Source: Streptomyces poriferorum (GTDB taxonomy: Bacteria > Actinomycetota > Actinomycetes > Streptomycetales > Streptomycetaceae). Taken from it: a stretch of DNA of 44,633 nucleotides. Positions 23,494-31,640 of this stretch are shown here, in pieces. The stretch's first letter is position 1. Every line of letters begins with the position of its first letter. A model generated the notes under the pieces. The model had not been told where the DNA came from. It saw nothing but the letters and a program-made list of their open reading frames with translations, and searched no databases. The translations under genes were made by a program, and so were the position numbers. The stretch spans positions 1 to 44,633 of the forward strand of contig NZ_JAELVH010000124.1 in the NCBI RefSeq assembly GCF_019399235.1, given 5' to 3'.

Positions 23494-24183
23494 ATGAGCG
23501 TTCTGGTGGTGACCGGCACGGGCACCGAGATCGGCAAGACGATCGTGACCGCGGCTGTCGCGGCGGCCGCCGCGGGCCGCCGCGTGGCCGTGCTCAAGCC
23601 GGCCCAGACGGGCCTGGAACCGGGTGAGCCGGGTGACGCCGCCGAGGTGGCGCGCCTGGCGGGCCGTCATGTGACGGCGGTCGAACTGGCCCGTTTCCCC
23701 GAACCGTTGGCGCCGGCGACCGCTGCCCGCCGGGCCGGAATGGCACCGGTCCGCCCGTACGAGATCGCCGAGGCCGCGGAGAAGCTGGCGACGGAGCACG
23801 ATCTGGTGCTGGTGGAGGGTGCGGGCGGCCTGCTCGTACGGTTCGACGACGACGGCGCGACCCTGGCGGACGCGGCACGGCTGCTGGCGGCACCGGTCCT
23901 GGTGGTGGCACCTGCCGGGCTCGGCACACTCAACTCCACGGCGCTGACCTCGGAGGCGCTCCGGGCCCGCGGGCTGGACTGTGCCGGGGTGGTGGTCGGC
24001 AGCATGCCCGCCGAGCCGGACCTGGCGGAGCGGTGCAACCTGTCGGACCTTCCGGTGGCGGCGGGTGCCCCGCTGCTGGGTGTGGTTCCGGCGGGCGCGG
24101 GATCTCTCGCCCCGGCGGACTTCCGTGCCCGCGCCGGGAGTTGGCTGGCCGCCCGGCTGGGCGGGAGCCGACCGCAGGACTGA
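23494..24183 (+). CDS. bioD: Dethiobiotin synthetase BioD
   Basis: 229 aa from the ATG at 23494. It is a P-loop ligase: LVVTGTGTEIGKTIVTAAV is the N-terminal nucleotide site, KPAQTG holds the substrate-binding Lys, and VEGAGGLLVRF the catalytic acidic loop. It closes the dethiobiotin ureido ring with CO2 and ATP. It is translationally linked to bioA and is the last gene of the operon. Confidence 0.96.
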   Translation: MSVLVVTGTGTEIGKTIVTAAVAAAAAGRRVAVLKPAQTGLEPGEPGDAAEVARLAGRHVTAVELARFPEPLAPATAARRAGMAPVRPYEIAEAAEKLATEHDLVLVEGAGGLLVRFDDDGATLADAARLLAAPVLVVAPAGLGTLNSTALTSEALRARGLDCAGVVVGSMPAEPDLAERCNLSDLPVAAGAPLLGVVPAGAGSLAPADFRARAGSWLAARLGGSRPQD

Positions 24184-24279
24184 ACGGCGTACGGCACAGG
24201 ACGGGGTGCGCCTCAGGGGGCAGAATCGAAGGAACCGAACCTTTCCGGCCGAGCGGGCCCGCGGGGCATCACCCGTCAC

Positions 24280-24297
24280 CCGGCCCGCGCGGGCCGG
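24280..24297. terminator. 18-bp perfect palindrome after bioD
   Basis: CCGGCCCGC followed directly by GCGGGCCGG, between bioD and the methyltransferase gene. It probably ends the bio transcript; the methyltransferase start lies 21 bp downstream with GAGGAGG between, so it could also be a regulatory hairpin in that leader. Confidence 0.6.
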
Positions 24298-24318
24298 CCC
24301 CCGTCGAGGAGGTCCGTC

Positions 24319-25017
24319 ATGCGGTTGCGGAGCACGAAGATCCCGAAAGACGCGGTGCACCACCCCGTCTTCGCCCGTTTCTATGCCCGGATGAGCGTGG
24401 CCGCGGAATCCGCGGCGGGCATGGCCGGAGTGCGGGCCGAACTCCTGTCGGGACTGTCCGGGCGGGTCATCGAGATCGGAGCGGGCAACGGTCTGAACTT
24501 CGCCCACTACCCGCCCGCGGTGTCCGAGGTGGTCGCCATCGAACCCGAGCGCACACTGAGGCAGTTGGCGGTTCGGTCCGCGCTGCGCGCCGGAATCCCG
24601 GTGGACGTCGTACCAGGTACGGCGGAGGCGCTGCCGGTGAAGAGCGAGGCGTTCGACGGAGCCGTCGCCTCCCTCGTGCTGTGCACCGTACGCAATGTGC
24701 AGCAGTCGCTGGCCGAGATCCGACGGGTTCTGCGCCCGGGCGGTGAGCTGCGCTTCTTCGAGCATGTACGGGCCGACGGCCGGGCCATGGCGGCCACCCA
24801 GCGCGCGCTGGACGGGACCTTCTGGCCGCTGCTGGCCGGTGGCTGTCACACGTCGCGCGACGCGCTCGCCGCCATCGAGGCGGCCGGGTTCCTGGTGGAG
24901 ACGTACCGGAAGGTCAACATGCCGGAGGGCGGCATCAGGCTTCCCACGTCCTCGTGCGTGCTCGGCGTGGCTCGCCGGTCGGCGGTGGTCGACCGGGGCT
25001 CGCAGGGGCTGCGCTGA
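24319..25017 (+). CDS. Class I SAM-dependent methyltransferase
   Basis: 232 aa from the ATG at 24319, with GAGGAGG upstream. It has a Rossmann methyltransferase core: VIEIGAGNGLNFAHYP (motif I), VVAIEPERTL (acidic end of strand 2), GTAEALPVKSEAFDGAVASLVLCTV (motifs II/III), and LRPGGELRFFEHV. The pattern with CTVRN and EHVRA resembles the UbiE/METTL7-like group. The substrate is unknown. A separate unit from the bio operon, although they share a strand. Confidence 0.9.
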   Translation: MRLRSTKIPKDAVHHPVFARFYARMSVAAESAAGMAGVRAELLSGLSGRVIEIGAGNGLNFAHYPPAVSEVVAIEPERTLRQLAVRSALRAGIPVDVVPGTAEALPVKSEAFDGAVASLVLCTVRNVQQSLAEIRRVLRPGGELRFFEHVRADGRAMAATQRALDGTFWPLLAGGCHTSRDALAAIEAAGFLVETYRKVNMPEGGIRLPTSSCVLGVARRSAVVDRGSQGLR

Positions 25018-25112
25018 CCGGCACGAGGGCCTCCGGCGGTTCGAACCCCGGCGGGCGCCGCTGCTTCGCACTACCGGCGCCGCCACCGCCACGTCACGCG
25101 GTCCCGGACGCG

Positions 25113-25198
25113 TCAGAGGATCCACCGGCGCACCTCGTCGTCGATGGCCCGGGTGTGTGTCACAGGCTCCACTGGCGCAGCTCGTCGTCGATGGCCCG
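25113..25198. repeat. Tandem duplication of the toxin gene 3' end
   Basis: Bases 25113-25151 repeat 25160-25198 at 35 of 39 positions (period 47 bp). On the minus strand both copies read as the toxin C-terminus: RAIDDELRQWSL-stop, then after the stop RAIDDEVRRWIL-stop. The outer copy is therefore a relic tail beyond the present stop codon. Inside the gene a further 21-bp repeat gives RAIADEL-RAIDDEL. Confidence 0.85.
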
Positions 25199-25552
25199 CA
25201 GCTCGTCCGCGATGGCCCGGACGTCCGCCTTGCCCTCCTTGACCAGCAGGGCCAGATCGCGCACTTGTTCCGGCGAGGTGATGACCTTCAGGCCCGACGC
25301 GACGAGATAGCCGTAGGCGACGGCCGAGGCGAACATCGCGTTGGATCGCTCCAGCGCGGGCACGTGCAGCAGCAGTTGAAGCAGCGCTGCAGCCCTGGAG
25401 TGGGGGTCGCTGTAGACCGGGCTGCCGAAGATCTCCGCCTCGTGCCGCGCGACCGCGGCGACCAGCGCGCCCCAGTCGGTGACCTGAGGGTCGCCGGGGG
25501 TCTTGTGCTCGGCGACCATGAGCAGCCAGGAAAGGTGGATCCGGAGGTTCAA
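25160..25552 (-). CDS. Doc/Fic-like toxin of a TA pair, degenerate motif
   Basis: 130 aa from the TTG at 25552, which overlaps the antitoxin TGA by 4 bp (TTGA), so it is probably made by translational coupling. The region DPHSRAAALLQLLLHVPALERSNAMFASAVAYGYLVASG fits the Doc/Fic motif helix and the following helix, but the canonical HPFxDGNKR is reduced to HVPALERSN (H63, N71). Canonical Doc phosphorylates EF-Tu; whether this version is active is unclear. The C-terminus holds short repeats of RAIxDEL. Alternative: a non-catalytic partner of the antitoxin. Confidence 0.72.
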   Translation of the reverse strand: MNLRIHLSWLLMVAEHKTPGDPQVTDWGALVAAVARHEAEIFGSPVYSDPHSRAAALLQLLLHVPALERSNAMFASAVAYGYLVASGLKVITSPEQVRDLALLVKEGKADVRAIADELRAIDDELRQWSL

Positions 25553-25776
25553 CGGGTGCCTTTGCGCTCCGGGCCGAACTCCTCGGCGAACACCGATTCG
25601 TACTGCTTCATGAAGTCGGCTGCGGCCTCGACGAAGGTGTGGCCGACCTCGCCCGCGTCCTGTTTGACGAGTTCCTCTATGTAGCGGTTCACGCTCATCC
25701 CCCTCTGGAGCGCGCGCTGCCGCGCGGCCTCGGCGGTGGCCTCGTCCACTCGAACGTTCAGCTGCGTCTTGGGCAC
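25549..25776 (-). CDS. Ribbon-helix-helix antitoxin
   Basis: 75 aa from the GTG at 25776. The N-terminal half is a ribbon-helix-helix DNA-binding domain: QLNVRVDEATAEAARQRALQRGMSVNRYIEELVKQ. The acidic, aromatic C-terminal half (FMKQYESVFAEEFGPE) is the likely toxin-wrapping segment. It is the first gene of a two-gene operon with the Doc-like toxin and should repress it through the GCTAGCG palindrome upstream. Confidence 0.88.
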   Translation of the reverse strand: MPKTQLNVRVDEATAEAARQRALQRGMSVNRYIEELVKQDAGEVGHTFVEAAADFMKQYESVFAEEFGPERKGTR

Positions 25777-25784
25777 TCCCTCAC

Positions 25785-25804
25785 GCTAGCGCGGGATCGC
25801 TAGC
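25785..25804. promoter_or_regulatory. Operator-like palindrome of the TA operon
   Basis: GCTAGCG (25785-25791) and CGCTAGC (25798-25804) are separated by 6 bp, ending 9 bp upstream of the antitoxin start. The position and symmetry fit a ribbon-helix-helix autorepressor. Confidence 0.65.
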
Positions 25805-26129
25805 ACCGGCAAGAGGAACGGGGCCCGGCAGGGCCCCGGGCGGCCTCCCGGAACCCTCCTCCGGACCGCCCGCGGTCACCTCGCACCCCCGCCACCTGGC
25901 ATATCTCCGCCGCCGGTCGGCCCGGGCGCGCGGGCGCCGTCACACGTACCGTCGAAGGATGAGCGACGGATACCCCACCCGGCCGCCCCCTTCTCCGAAC
26001 AAGTGGTCATAATTCCTGGTCAGGAAGCCGAAGTCCGCGCAGTCGGCCACGTCCTGGCGGCGAACGCCCGTAAACGCCTGCGAATGCCTGCCAACCGACC
26101 AGATCTCGCGACGACTCATGGAGTGCACA
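25805..26129. other. Gap with hairpin and P450 upstream region
   Basis: A perfect hairpin, CGGGGCCC-GGCA-GGGCCCCG (25819-25838), separates the TA operon from the P450 side. Near the P450, TGGTCA occurs twice 13 bp apart (26004-26009 and 26017-26022), with a CATAAT hexamer at 26008-26013 that could be a -10. A 17-codon frame at 25960-26013 has a GAAGG site but no family. A minus-strand frame around 25940-26176 is open but has no motif I recognise. No supported gene. Confidence 0.5.
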
Positions 26130-27410
26130 TTGAGTACGACGTTCCGTTCCCGTATCACCGCCCGGCTCGGGCGCACCTACCTGGCCAGGATCCAACGGCA
26201 CGGAATCGGCTCCTCCACGATCAAGCTGCTGCCGGAGGAACTGCTCATGCTCCTGCGCCGCGACGCTCTCGATCCCGTGCGCCGGGTTGCCACGACCAGG
26301 GCGAGTGCCCCGGTGTCCAGGGTTTCGCTCCCGTTCGGCATGGATGCCTGGGTAGTCACCGGCTACGAGGAGTCGAAGGCCGTGCTCGGCTCCGCCGAGG
26401 GGTTCAGTACGGACTTCGCCAACCTCGCGGGCAACGCCGGGATCGCCGCTGAGCAGAGTCCCGGCGGGCTCGGCTTCAGCGATCCGCCGGTGCACACGCG
26501 ACTGCGCCGCATCCTGACACCGGAGTTCACCATGCGCCGGCTGCGGCGTCTGGCGCCGCGGATCGAAGCCATCGTCGAGGAACGTCTCGACGCGATGGAG
26601 GCCGCCGGCGGCCCGGTCGACCTGGTGCACGAGTTCGCGCTGCCCGTCCCCTCGCTCACCATCTGCGAACTGCTGGGCGTGCCGTACGCCGACCGGAACG
26701 ACTTCCAGCAACTGGCCATGGACCGCTTCGATCTCTTCGGCGGTACGACCGCGCCCTTCGGCGCCATGTCCGCGTCGCTGGACTACTTCAGGGAGGTGGT
26801 CAGGGCGCAGCGGCGGAACCCGGGGGACGGGCTGCTCGGCATGATCGTGCGGGAGCACGGCGACAGCGTCGACGACGAGGAACTCGCGGGTCTCGCCGAC
26901 GGAGTGCTCACCGGCGGCTTCGAGACGACGGCGAGCACGATCGCACTCGGCTCGCTGGTCCTGTTGCAGAACGAGGAGGTCCTCGACCGGCTGCGTACCG
27001 ACGACACGATGACCGCACCGTTCGTCGAGGAGGTCCTGAGGTATCTCTCCGCGGTCCAGATGGCCTTCCCCAGATTCGCCCGTGAGGACATCGAGATAGC
27101 CGGCGTGGTCATTCCGCGCGGCGACATGGTGCTCTGTTCCCTGAGCGGCGCCAACCGCGATCCGGCGTACGTCTCGGACGACGGGGGCTTCGACCCGCAC
27201 CGCGCCACCCCGTCCAGCCATCTCGCCTTCGGCCACGGCATCCACCGCTGCATCGGGGCCGAGCTGGCACGCATGGAACTGCGCGTCGCCTACCCGGCAC
27301 TGGCCAGACGGTTTCCCGGCATGCGGCTCGCCGTCCCGCCTCAGGAACTCGGCTTCCGGAAGCTGTCGATCGTCTACGGCATCGACTCGCTCCCGGTGTA
27401 CCTGAGCTGA
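26130..27410 (+). CDS. Cytochrome P450
   Basis: 426 aa from the TTG at 26130, which has GGAG 6 nt upstream; the ATG at 26118 has no ribosome site. All P450 landmarks are present: the I-helix GGFETTAST (Glu-Thr pair), ExxR in EEVLR, the PERF-like FDPHRATPSSHLAFGHG, and the heme motif FGHGIHRCIGAELARME with axial Cys374. A class I bacterial P450 like this needs a ferredoxin, and none is encoded nearby. No biosynthetic genes surround it, so the substrate is not predictable. Confidence 0.95.
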   Translation: MSTTFRSRITARLGRTYLARIQRHGIGSSTIKLLPEELLMLLRRDALDPVRRVATTRASAPVSRVSLPFGMDAWVVTGYEESKAVLGSAEGFSTDFANLAGNAGIAAEQSPGGLGFSDPPVHTRLRRILTPEFTMRRLRRLAPRIEAIVEERLDAMEAAGGPVDLVHEFALPVPSLTICELLGVPYADRNDFQQLAMDRFDLFGGTTAPFGAMSASLDYFREVVRAQRRNPGDGLLGMIVREHGDSVDDEELAGLADGVLTGGFETTASTIALGSLVLLQNEEVLDRLRTDDTMTAPFVEEVLRYLSAVQMAFPRFAREDIEIAGVVIPRGDMVLCSLSGANRDPAYVSDDGGFDPHRATPSSHLAFGHGIHRCIGAELARMELRVAYPALARRFPGMRLAVPPQELGFRKLSIVYGIDSLPVYLS

Positions 27411-27431
27411 GGCGAGCAGCTCCCGGTGTCA

Positions 27432-27556
27432 TGCGTCGAGACGGCCTGCACCCGGTGCACCGGCGGCGCTGAGCCGTACGGCACCCGGCACACCTGCGGC
27501 GCCGAGGCGTACCGCACCCGGCACACCCGCGGCGCCGAGGCGGACTGCACCCGCGC
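27432..27556. repeat. 33-bp tandem repeat after the P450 gene
   Basis: Units at 27465-27497 and 27498-27530 are close copies (GGCGCYGAGSCGTACSGCAC then CCGGCACACC-GC). A third is partial (27531-27556), and 27432-27464 is a degenerate copy in the same phase. The period is a multiple of three and one frame stays open, but no start or ribosome site supports translation. Confidence 0.8.
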
Positions 27557-27616
27557 TTACGAACGGAGTCGAAAATTCGGTCGCCCGCCGGGATGACGCT
27601 CTGCTTGGCTCGTCCT

Positions 27617-28036
27617 ATGAGCGATCTTCACATCCGCTGCGCCGGCCTCGACGACATCGACGGCGTACTGCGGTTCTGGCCCGAGGCCGCAGAGGGTACG
27701 AGCATCAGCGACGACCGCGACGGGGTGTCGCGGCTGGTCGTCCGGGACCCGGAAGCCCTGCTTCTGGCGGAGCGGGACGGCCGGCTCGTGGGCACCGTCA
27801 TCGCCGGCTTCGACGGCTGGCGGTGCCACGTCTACCGGCTGGCCGTGCATCCCGCGTTCCGTCGGCGGGGCATCGCCACGGCGTTGCTGGAAGCGGCGGA
27901 CGCCCGTTTCACCGCGCTCGGCGGTCGGCGGGCCGACGCCATGGTCCTGGAGGCCAACGAACGGGCACAGCATGCGTGGGCCGCCGCCGGCTACCACCGG
28001 GAGGACCACTGGCGCCGCTGGGTGAAGCCGCTCTGA
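27617..28036 (+). CDS. GNAT-family N-acetyltransferase
   Basis: 139 aa from the ATG at 27617. Standard GNAT fold: motif A is VYRLAVHPAFRRRGIATALLEAADARF (acetyl-CoA pyrophosphate loop RRRGIA), and motif B is the C-terminal ANERAQHAWAAAGYHREDHWRRWVK. The pattern (DDIDGVLRFW near the start, AxxxYxxxGY at the end) resembles ribosomal-protein/small-molecule acetyltransferases of the RimI type, but the acceptor is unknown. No ribosome site is obvious. An in-frame ATG at 27593 is an alternative start. Monocistronic. Confidence 0.85.
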   Translation: MSDLHIRCAGLDDIDGVLRFWPEAAEGTSISDDRDGVSRLVVRDPEALLLAERDGRLVGTVIAGFDGWRCHVYRLAVHPAFRRRGIATALLEAADARFTALGGRRADAMVLEANERAQHAWAAAGYHREDHWRRWVKPL

Positions 28037-28123
28037 CAGCGGACGGGGCGGGGAGCCGTCGGGGCCGGGGCCGAGGTCCGGGAGCCCCGCCGCCTTCCCG
28101 GCCTCGCCACTTTGCCGATCCTT

Positions 28124-28258
28124 TACTATGGGTGCTCCCCCGTCGATTCCTTTTGAAAGGTGTGAGCGTCCGCCCATGGGCGAGCCTCCCAGTAGCCGAT
28201 ATCGCCGAGATCGAGCGATCCTCCTTCCCCTGCCTGATCATGGGACGGAGGTGAACCG
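28124..28258 (+). promoter_or_regulatory. Structured 5' leader of the CNNM operon (riboswitch candidate)
   Basis: A TACTAT hexamer (28124-28129) is the likely -10. In the leader, CGTC (28167-28170) and CCATG (28174-28178) can pair with CATGGGACG (28239-28247), leaving a CGC bulge and closing a domain of about 60 nt. Inside, ATCGC (28201-28205) pairs with GCGAT (28215-28219). The closing stem's 3' side touches the ACGGAGG ribosome site, so folding could control translation. Alternatively, a 28-codon frame (28176-28262) ends in ATGA overlapping the gene start. I do not recognise a known riboswitch class. Confidence 0.45.
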
Positions 28259-29596
28259 ATGACCGAAGTGCTTCTACTGCTCGTGGCCGTCCTGCTCTCG
28301 CTTGCCTGCGGCGCCTTCGTCGCGGCGGAGTTCTCCCTGACCACAGTCGATCGCGGCCAGCTCGAGCGGGCTGTCGAGCAGGAGGAACGCGGCGCCGCGA
28401 GCGCCATGAAGGCGGTACGCAGCCTCACCTTCCAGCTCTCCGGGGCCCAGCTGGGCATCACCGTCACCAACCTGGTCGTCGGCATGCTCTCCGAACCATC
28501 CATCGCGAAACTGATCAGCGGCCCGGTCGAGGCCGTCGGACTGTCACCCGGCGTGGCGTCGTCCGTGGCCCTGGTGATCGGCACCGCCCTGTCCACCGTG
28601 TTCCTCATGGTGGTCGGCGAACTCGTACCGAAGAACTGGGCCATCTCCTCGCCCCTTGCCGTGGCGAAGACAGTGGCCACCCCGCAGCGGGCCTTCACCG
28701 CGCTCTTCCGGCCTTTCATCAGCCACCTCAACAACACGGCCAACCGCATCCTGCGCCGCTTCGGGCTCGAACCGGCCGAGGAGCTGGCGTCCGCCCGCAG
28801 CCCGCAAGAGCTGGTGGCACTGGCCCGGCACTCCGCCAAGGCGGGCGCGCTGGAGGCCGACACGGCGGAGCTGTTCGTCCGCACCCTCAATCTGGCGGAG
28901 CTGACCGCGGAGAACGTGATGACGCCGCGGGTACAGGTCACCGCGCTGGAGGTGCAGGCGACGGCAGAGGACGTCGCCAACGCCACGCGGGCCACCGGAC
29001 TGTCCCGGTTCCCCGTGTACCGGGGCAGCCTCGACACCGTCGTCGGCGTCGCCCACATCAAGGACGTACTGGCGATCCCCGCTGAACAGCGCCCTCGCAA
29101 GCGGATCTCGGACATGCTGCGCGAGCCGCTGCTCGTGCCGGAAACCCTGACCGTGGACCGGCTGCTGGACCGCCTCTCCGGCAAACTCGCGATGGCGGTC
29201 GTCATCGACGAGTACGGCGGCACGGCGGGTGTCGTGACACTGGAGGACATCGTCGAGGAGGTCGTCGGCGAGGTGCGGGACGAGCACGATCCGCACGAGA
29301 CACCGGATCTGGCACCGGCCGGGGAGGACGCCGACGGACGCACCCTGTGGTCGGCCGACGGCGCTGCCCGCACCGACCAGCTGGAGAGGATCGGACTGCG
29401 CGTGCCGGACGGACCGTACGAGACCCTCGCCGGACTGATGGCCACGGAGGTGGGCCGCATCCCGGCCGTGGGTGATTCGATCGAGCTGGCCGGCTGGCGC
29501 CTCGACGTGGTGGACGCCTCCGGGCGACGCGCCGCACGGGCGCTGCTGCACGCACCCCTGCCCGGTTCCGACGAGCCGTCGGAGGATGAACGATGA
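28259..29596 (+). CDS. CNNM/CBS/CorC-domain membrane protein (hemolysin C family)
   Basis: 445 aa from the ATG at 28259, with ACGGAGG just upstream. The N-terminal CNNM (DUF21) domain has about four helices, with FVAAEFSLTTVDR and GELVPKNWAI, the conserved parts of the cation site. A CBS pair follows (NVMTPRVQVTALEV, SRFPVYRG, VGVAHIKDVL, then AMAVVIDEYGGTAGVVTLEDIVEEVVGEVRDE), then the C-terminal CorC/HlyC domain (GLMATEVGRIPAVGDSIEL). Family members export or regulate Mg2+ or Na+/Co2+. It overlaps the second copy by 4 bp. Confidence 0.95.
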   Translation: MTEVLLLLVAVLLSLACGAFVAAEFSLTTVDRGQLERAVEQEERGAASAMKAVRSLTFQLSGAQLGITVTNLVVGMLSEPSIAKLISGPVEAVGLSPGVASSVALVIGTALSTVFLMVVGELVPKNWAISSPLAVAKTVATPQRAFTALFRPFISHLNNTANRILRRFGLEPAEELASARSPQELVALARHSAKAGALEADTAELFVRTLNLAELTAENVMTPRVQVTALEVQATAEDVANATRATGLSRFPVYRGSLDTVVGVAHIKDVLAIPAEQRPRKRISDMLREPLLVPETLTVDRLLDRLSGKLAMAVVIDEYGGTAGVVTLEDIVEEVVGEVRDEHDPHETPDLAPAGEDADGRTLWSADGAARTDQLERIGLRVPDGPYETLAGLMATEVGRIPAVGDSIELAGWRLDVVDASGRRAARALLHAPLPGSDEPSEDER

Positions 29597-30612
29597 CCGC
29601 CGTACAGCTCTTCATCGGTCTGCTGACCCTGGTCGTGAACGCCTTCTTCGTCGGTGCGGAGTTCGCTCTCATCTCCGTGCGGCGCAGCCAGATCGAACCG
29701 CAGGCCGAGGACGGGAACCGGCGGGCGCGCAGCGTCATCTGGGGTCTCGAACACGTCTCGGCACTGCTCGCGGCGGCCCAGCTGGGCATCACGCTGTGCA
29801 CGCTGGTCCTGGGTATCGTCGCCGAACCCGCCATCGCCCATCTGCTGGAGCCCGTCTTCGACGCCGTGGGCGTGCCGCACGGGCTGGTCCATCCGATCTC
29901 GTTCGTGATCGCGCTGTCGGTGGCGACCTACCTCCACATGCTGCTCGGCGAGATGGTGCCGAAGAACATCGCACTGGCCGAACCCGTGAAGACCGCGTTG
30001 CTGCTCGGGCCGCCGCTCGTCACCCTGGCCCGGGCGCTGCGTCCGGTGATCTTCGCGATCAACGCCTTCGCGAACGCCCTGCTGAAGCTGTTGAGGGTGG
30101 AGACGAAGGACGAGGTGTCCGCCACCTTCTCGGACGACGAGCTGGCCCGGCTCGTCAAGGACGCCGGCGACGCCGGGCTGGTCGACGACCGCGCGGCCGA
30201 GCGGCTGCACCATGCCCTGGAGCTGGGGCGCAGGCCGGTGCGCGATGTGGTTCTGCCGGTGGACCGGGTGATGTACACGCGGGTCGGGACGACGCCCGAG
30301 GAACTGGAGCGTCTCTCGTCCGAGACCGGATTCTCGCGGTTCCCGGTGATGGACAGCGAGCAGCGCATCCTGGGCTACCTGCATGTGAAGGACGCCCTGG
30401 ACGTCGCGCCCCGCGACATGCCCTTCCCGGTGACGGCGATGCGGCCGATCGCCCGGGTGCGGGCGGCGACACCGCTCGACGACGTGCTGACCGCGCTCCG
30501 GCGCAGCCGCACGCACCTGGCGGCCGTCCTCGACGAGGACGACCGGCTGGCCGGCATGGTGACGATGGAGGACGTGCTCCGCGAGCTGGTGGGCCGGCCC
30601 CAGCCGCGCTGA
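29593..30612 (+). CDS. CNNM/CBS membrane protein lacking the CorC domain
   Basis: 339 aa from the ATG at 29593 (ATGA overlap with the first copy). It is a paralogue: CNNM domain with FFVGAEFALISVRRSQIEP and GEMVPKNIAL, then a CBS pair (DVVLPVDRVMYTRV, SRFPVMDSEQRILGYLHVKDAL, HLAAVLDEDDRLAGMVTMEDVLRELVG). It stops there, without the C-terminal CorC_HlyC domain of its neighbour. The pair therefore probably forms a heteromeric complex. The tight overlap and shared leader mean they are co-regulated. Confidence 0.95.
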   Translation: MTAVQLFIGLLTLVVNAFFVGAEFALISVRRSQIEPQAEDGNRRARSVIWGLEHVSALLAAAQLGITLCTLVLGIVAEPAIAHLLEPVFDAVGVPHGLVHPISFVIALSVATYLHMLLGEMVPKNIALAEPVKTALLLGPPLVTLARALRPVIFAINAFANALLKLLRVETKDEVSATFSDDELARLVKDAGDAGLVDDRAAERLHHALELGRRPVRDVVLPVDRVMYTRVGTTPEELERLSSETGFSRFPVMDSEQRILGYLHVKDALDVAPRDMPFPVTAMRPIARVRAATPLDDVLTALRRSRTHLAAVLDEDDRLAGMVTMEDVLRELVGRPQPR

Positions 30613-30676
30613 ACCAGACCCGGCAGGCGCCATGTCCGGGAGAGGGCCGGGCGCACCGCGATACGATCGCAGGGCC

Positions 30677-31519
30677 ATGGAAATAAATGCCGAATACACC
30701 AGTCTTGTCGCGGTAGGCGATTCGTTCACCGAGGGCATGTCGGACCTGCTGCCCGATGGTTCGTACCGGGGCTGGGCCGATGTCCTCGCCACCCGGTTGG
30801 CCACCCGCACCCCCGGATTCAGGTACGCCAATCTCGCCGTGCGCGGAAAGCTCATCGGCCAGATCGTGGACGAGCAGGTGGACGTGGCGGCAGCCATGCA
30901 GGCGGACGTCGTGACGCTGGTGGGCGGTCTCAACGACACCCTGCGGCCCAAGTGCGACATGGGCATGGTCCGTGGCCGGCTCGAGGAGGCCGTGGAGCGT
31001 CTCGCGCCCTCGTGCAAGAAGCTGGTCCTGATGCGCAGCCCGGGTCGCAACGGGCCGGTGATGGAACGCTTCCGGCCGCGTATGGAAGAGCTGTTCACCC
31101 TGGTCGACGACCTTGCCGCCCGGCACGGTGCGGAGGTCGCCGACCTGTACGGGGCGCCGGTGCTGGGCGACCCCGGAATGTGGGACGTGGACCGGCTGCA
31201 CCTCACCGCCGAGGGTCACCGCAGGGTGGCGGAGGCCGTCTGGCAGACGCTCGGGCTGCCGCCGGAGAACGACTGGCAGGCGCTCCCGGACCCCACGGCC
31301 CCACCACGCTGGTCCTCCCGGCGCGTGGACGACGTGCGCTTCGCCCGCCGGCACCTGCTCCCGTGGATAGGGCGGCGTCTGACCGGGCGCTCCTCGGGCG
31401 ACGGACGCGCGGGAGCACAGTTCAGCGCCGAGCTGGGGCGGGCGTTCTGGGTCACACCCGTGAACGCCGATACGCCGGGTCCCGTGGCCACGTGGCGACG
31501 GGTCGGCACGGGCGAGTAG
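30677..31519 (+). CDS. SGNH/GDSL-family hydrolase
   Basis: 280 aa from the ATG at 30677. Block I is VGDSFTEGMSD (Ser16), block III GLND (Asn86), and block V DVDRLHLTAEGH (Asp172, His175), the four SGNH residues or their equivalents. There is no signal peptide, so it is probably intracellular. The C-terminal 50 or so residues are Arg-rich with a WVTPVNADTPGPVATWRR end. It is a lipase or esterase-like enzyme of unknown substrate. It lies 136 bp before purB but purB has its own promoter. Confidence 0.92.
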   Translation: MEINAEYTSLVAVGDSFTEGMSDLLPDGSYRGWADVLATRLATRTPGFRYANLAVRGKLIGQIVDEQVDVAAAMQADVVTLVGGLNDTLRPKCDMGMVRGRLEEAVERLAPSCKKLVLMRSPGRNGPVMERFRPRMEELFTLVDDLAARHGAEVADLYGAPVLGDPGMWDVDRLHLTAEGHRRVAEAVWQTLGLPPENDWQALPDPTAPPRWSSRRVDDVRFARRHLLPWIGRRLTGRSSGDGRAGAQFSAELGRAFWVTPVNADTPGPVATWRRVGTGE

Positions 31520-31640
31520 CCGGCCCTCGGGGCACGGCTGCGAGCCCGCCCCAGCCATCTCTGCCGCCGCTTTGCCCCCGGCGCCCGCACTCGTAGCAAC
31601 GCACAAACCGGGGGCGGCGCCGACCTGCATAAACCGCCAG

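Noticed and set aside
25035..25066. GGTTCGAACCCCGGCGG, reminiscent of a tRNA T-arm
   Set aside because: The flanking bases do not form the 5-bp T-stem, and no acceptor, D-arm or anticodon arm precedes it; the upstream sequence is the methyltransferase coding end.
26118..26129. ATG at 26118 as the P450 start
   Set aside because: No Shine-Dalgarno precedes it, whereas GGAG lies 6 nt upstream of the TTG at 26130.
25940..26176. 78-codon minus-strand frame before the P450 gene
   Set aside because: No motif, no clear ribosome site, and it overlaps the P450 start region; kept only as a remark.
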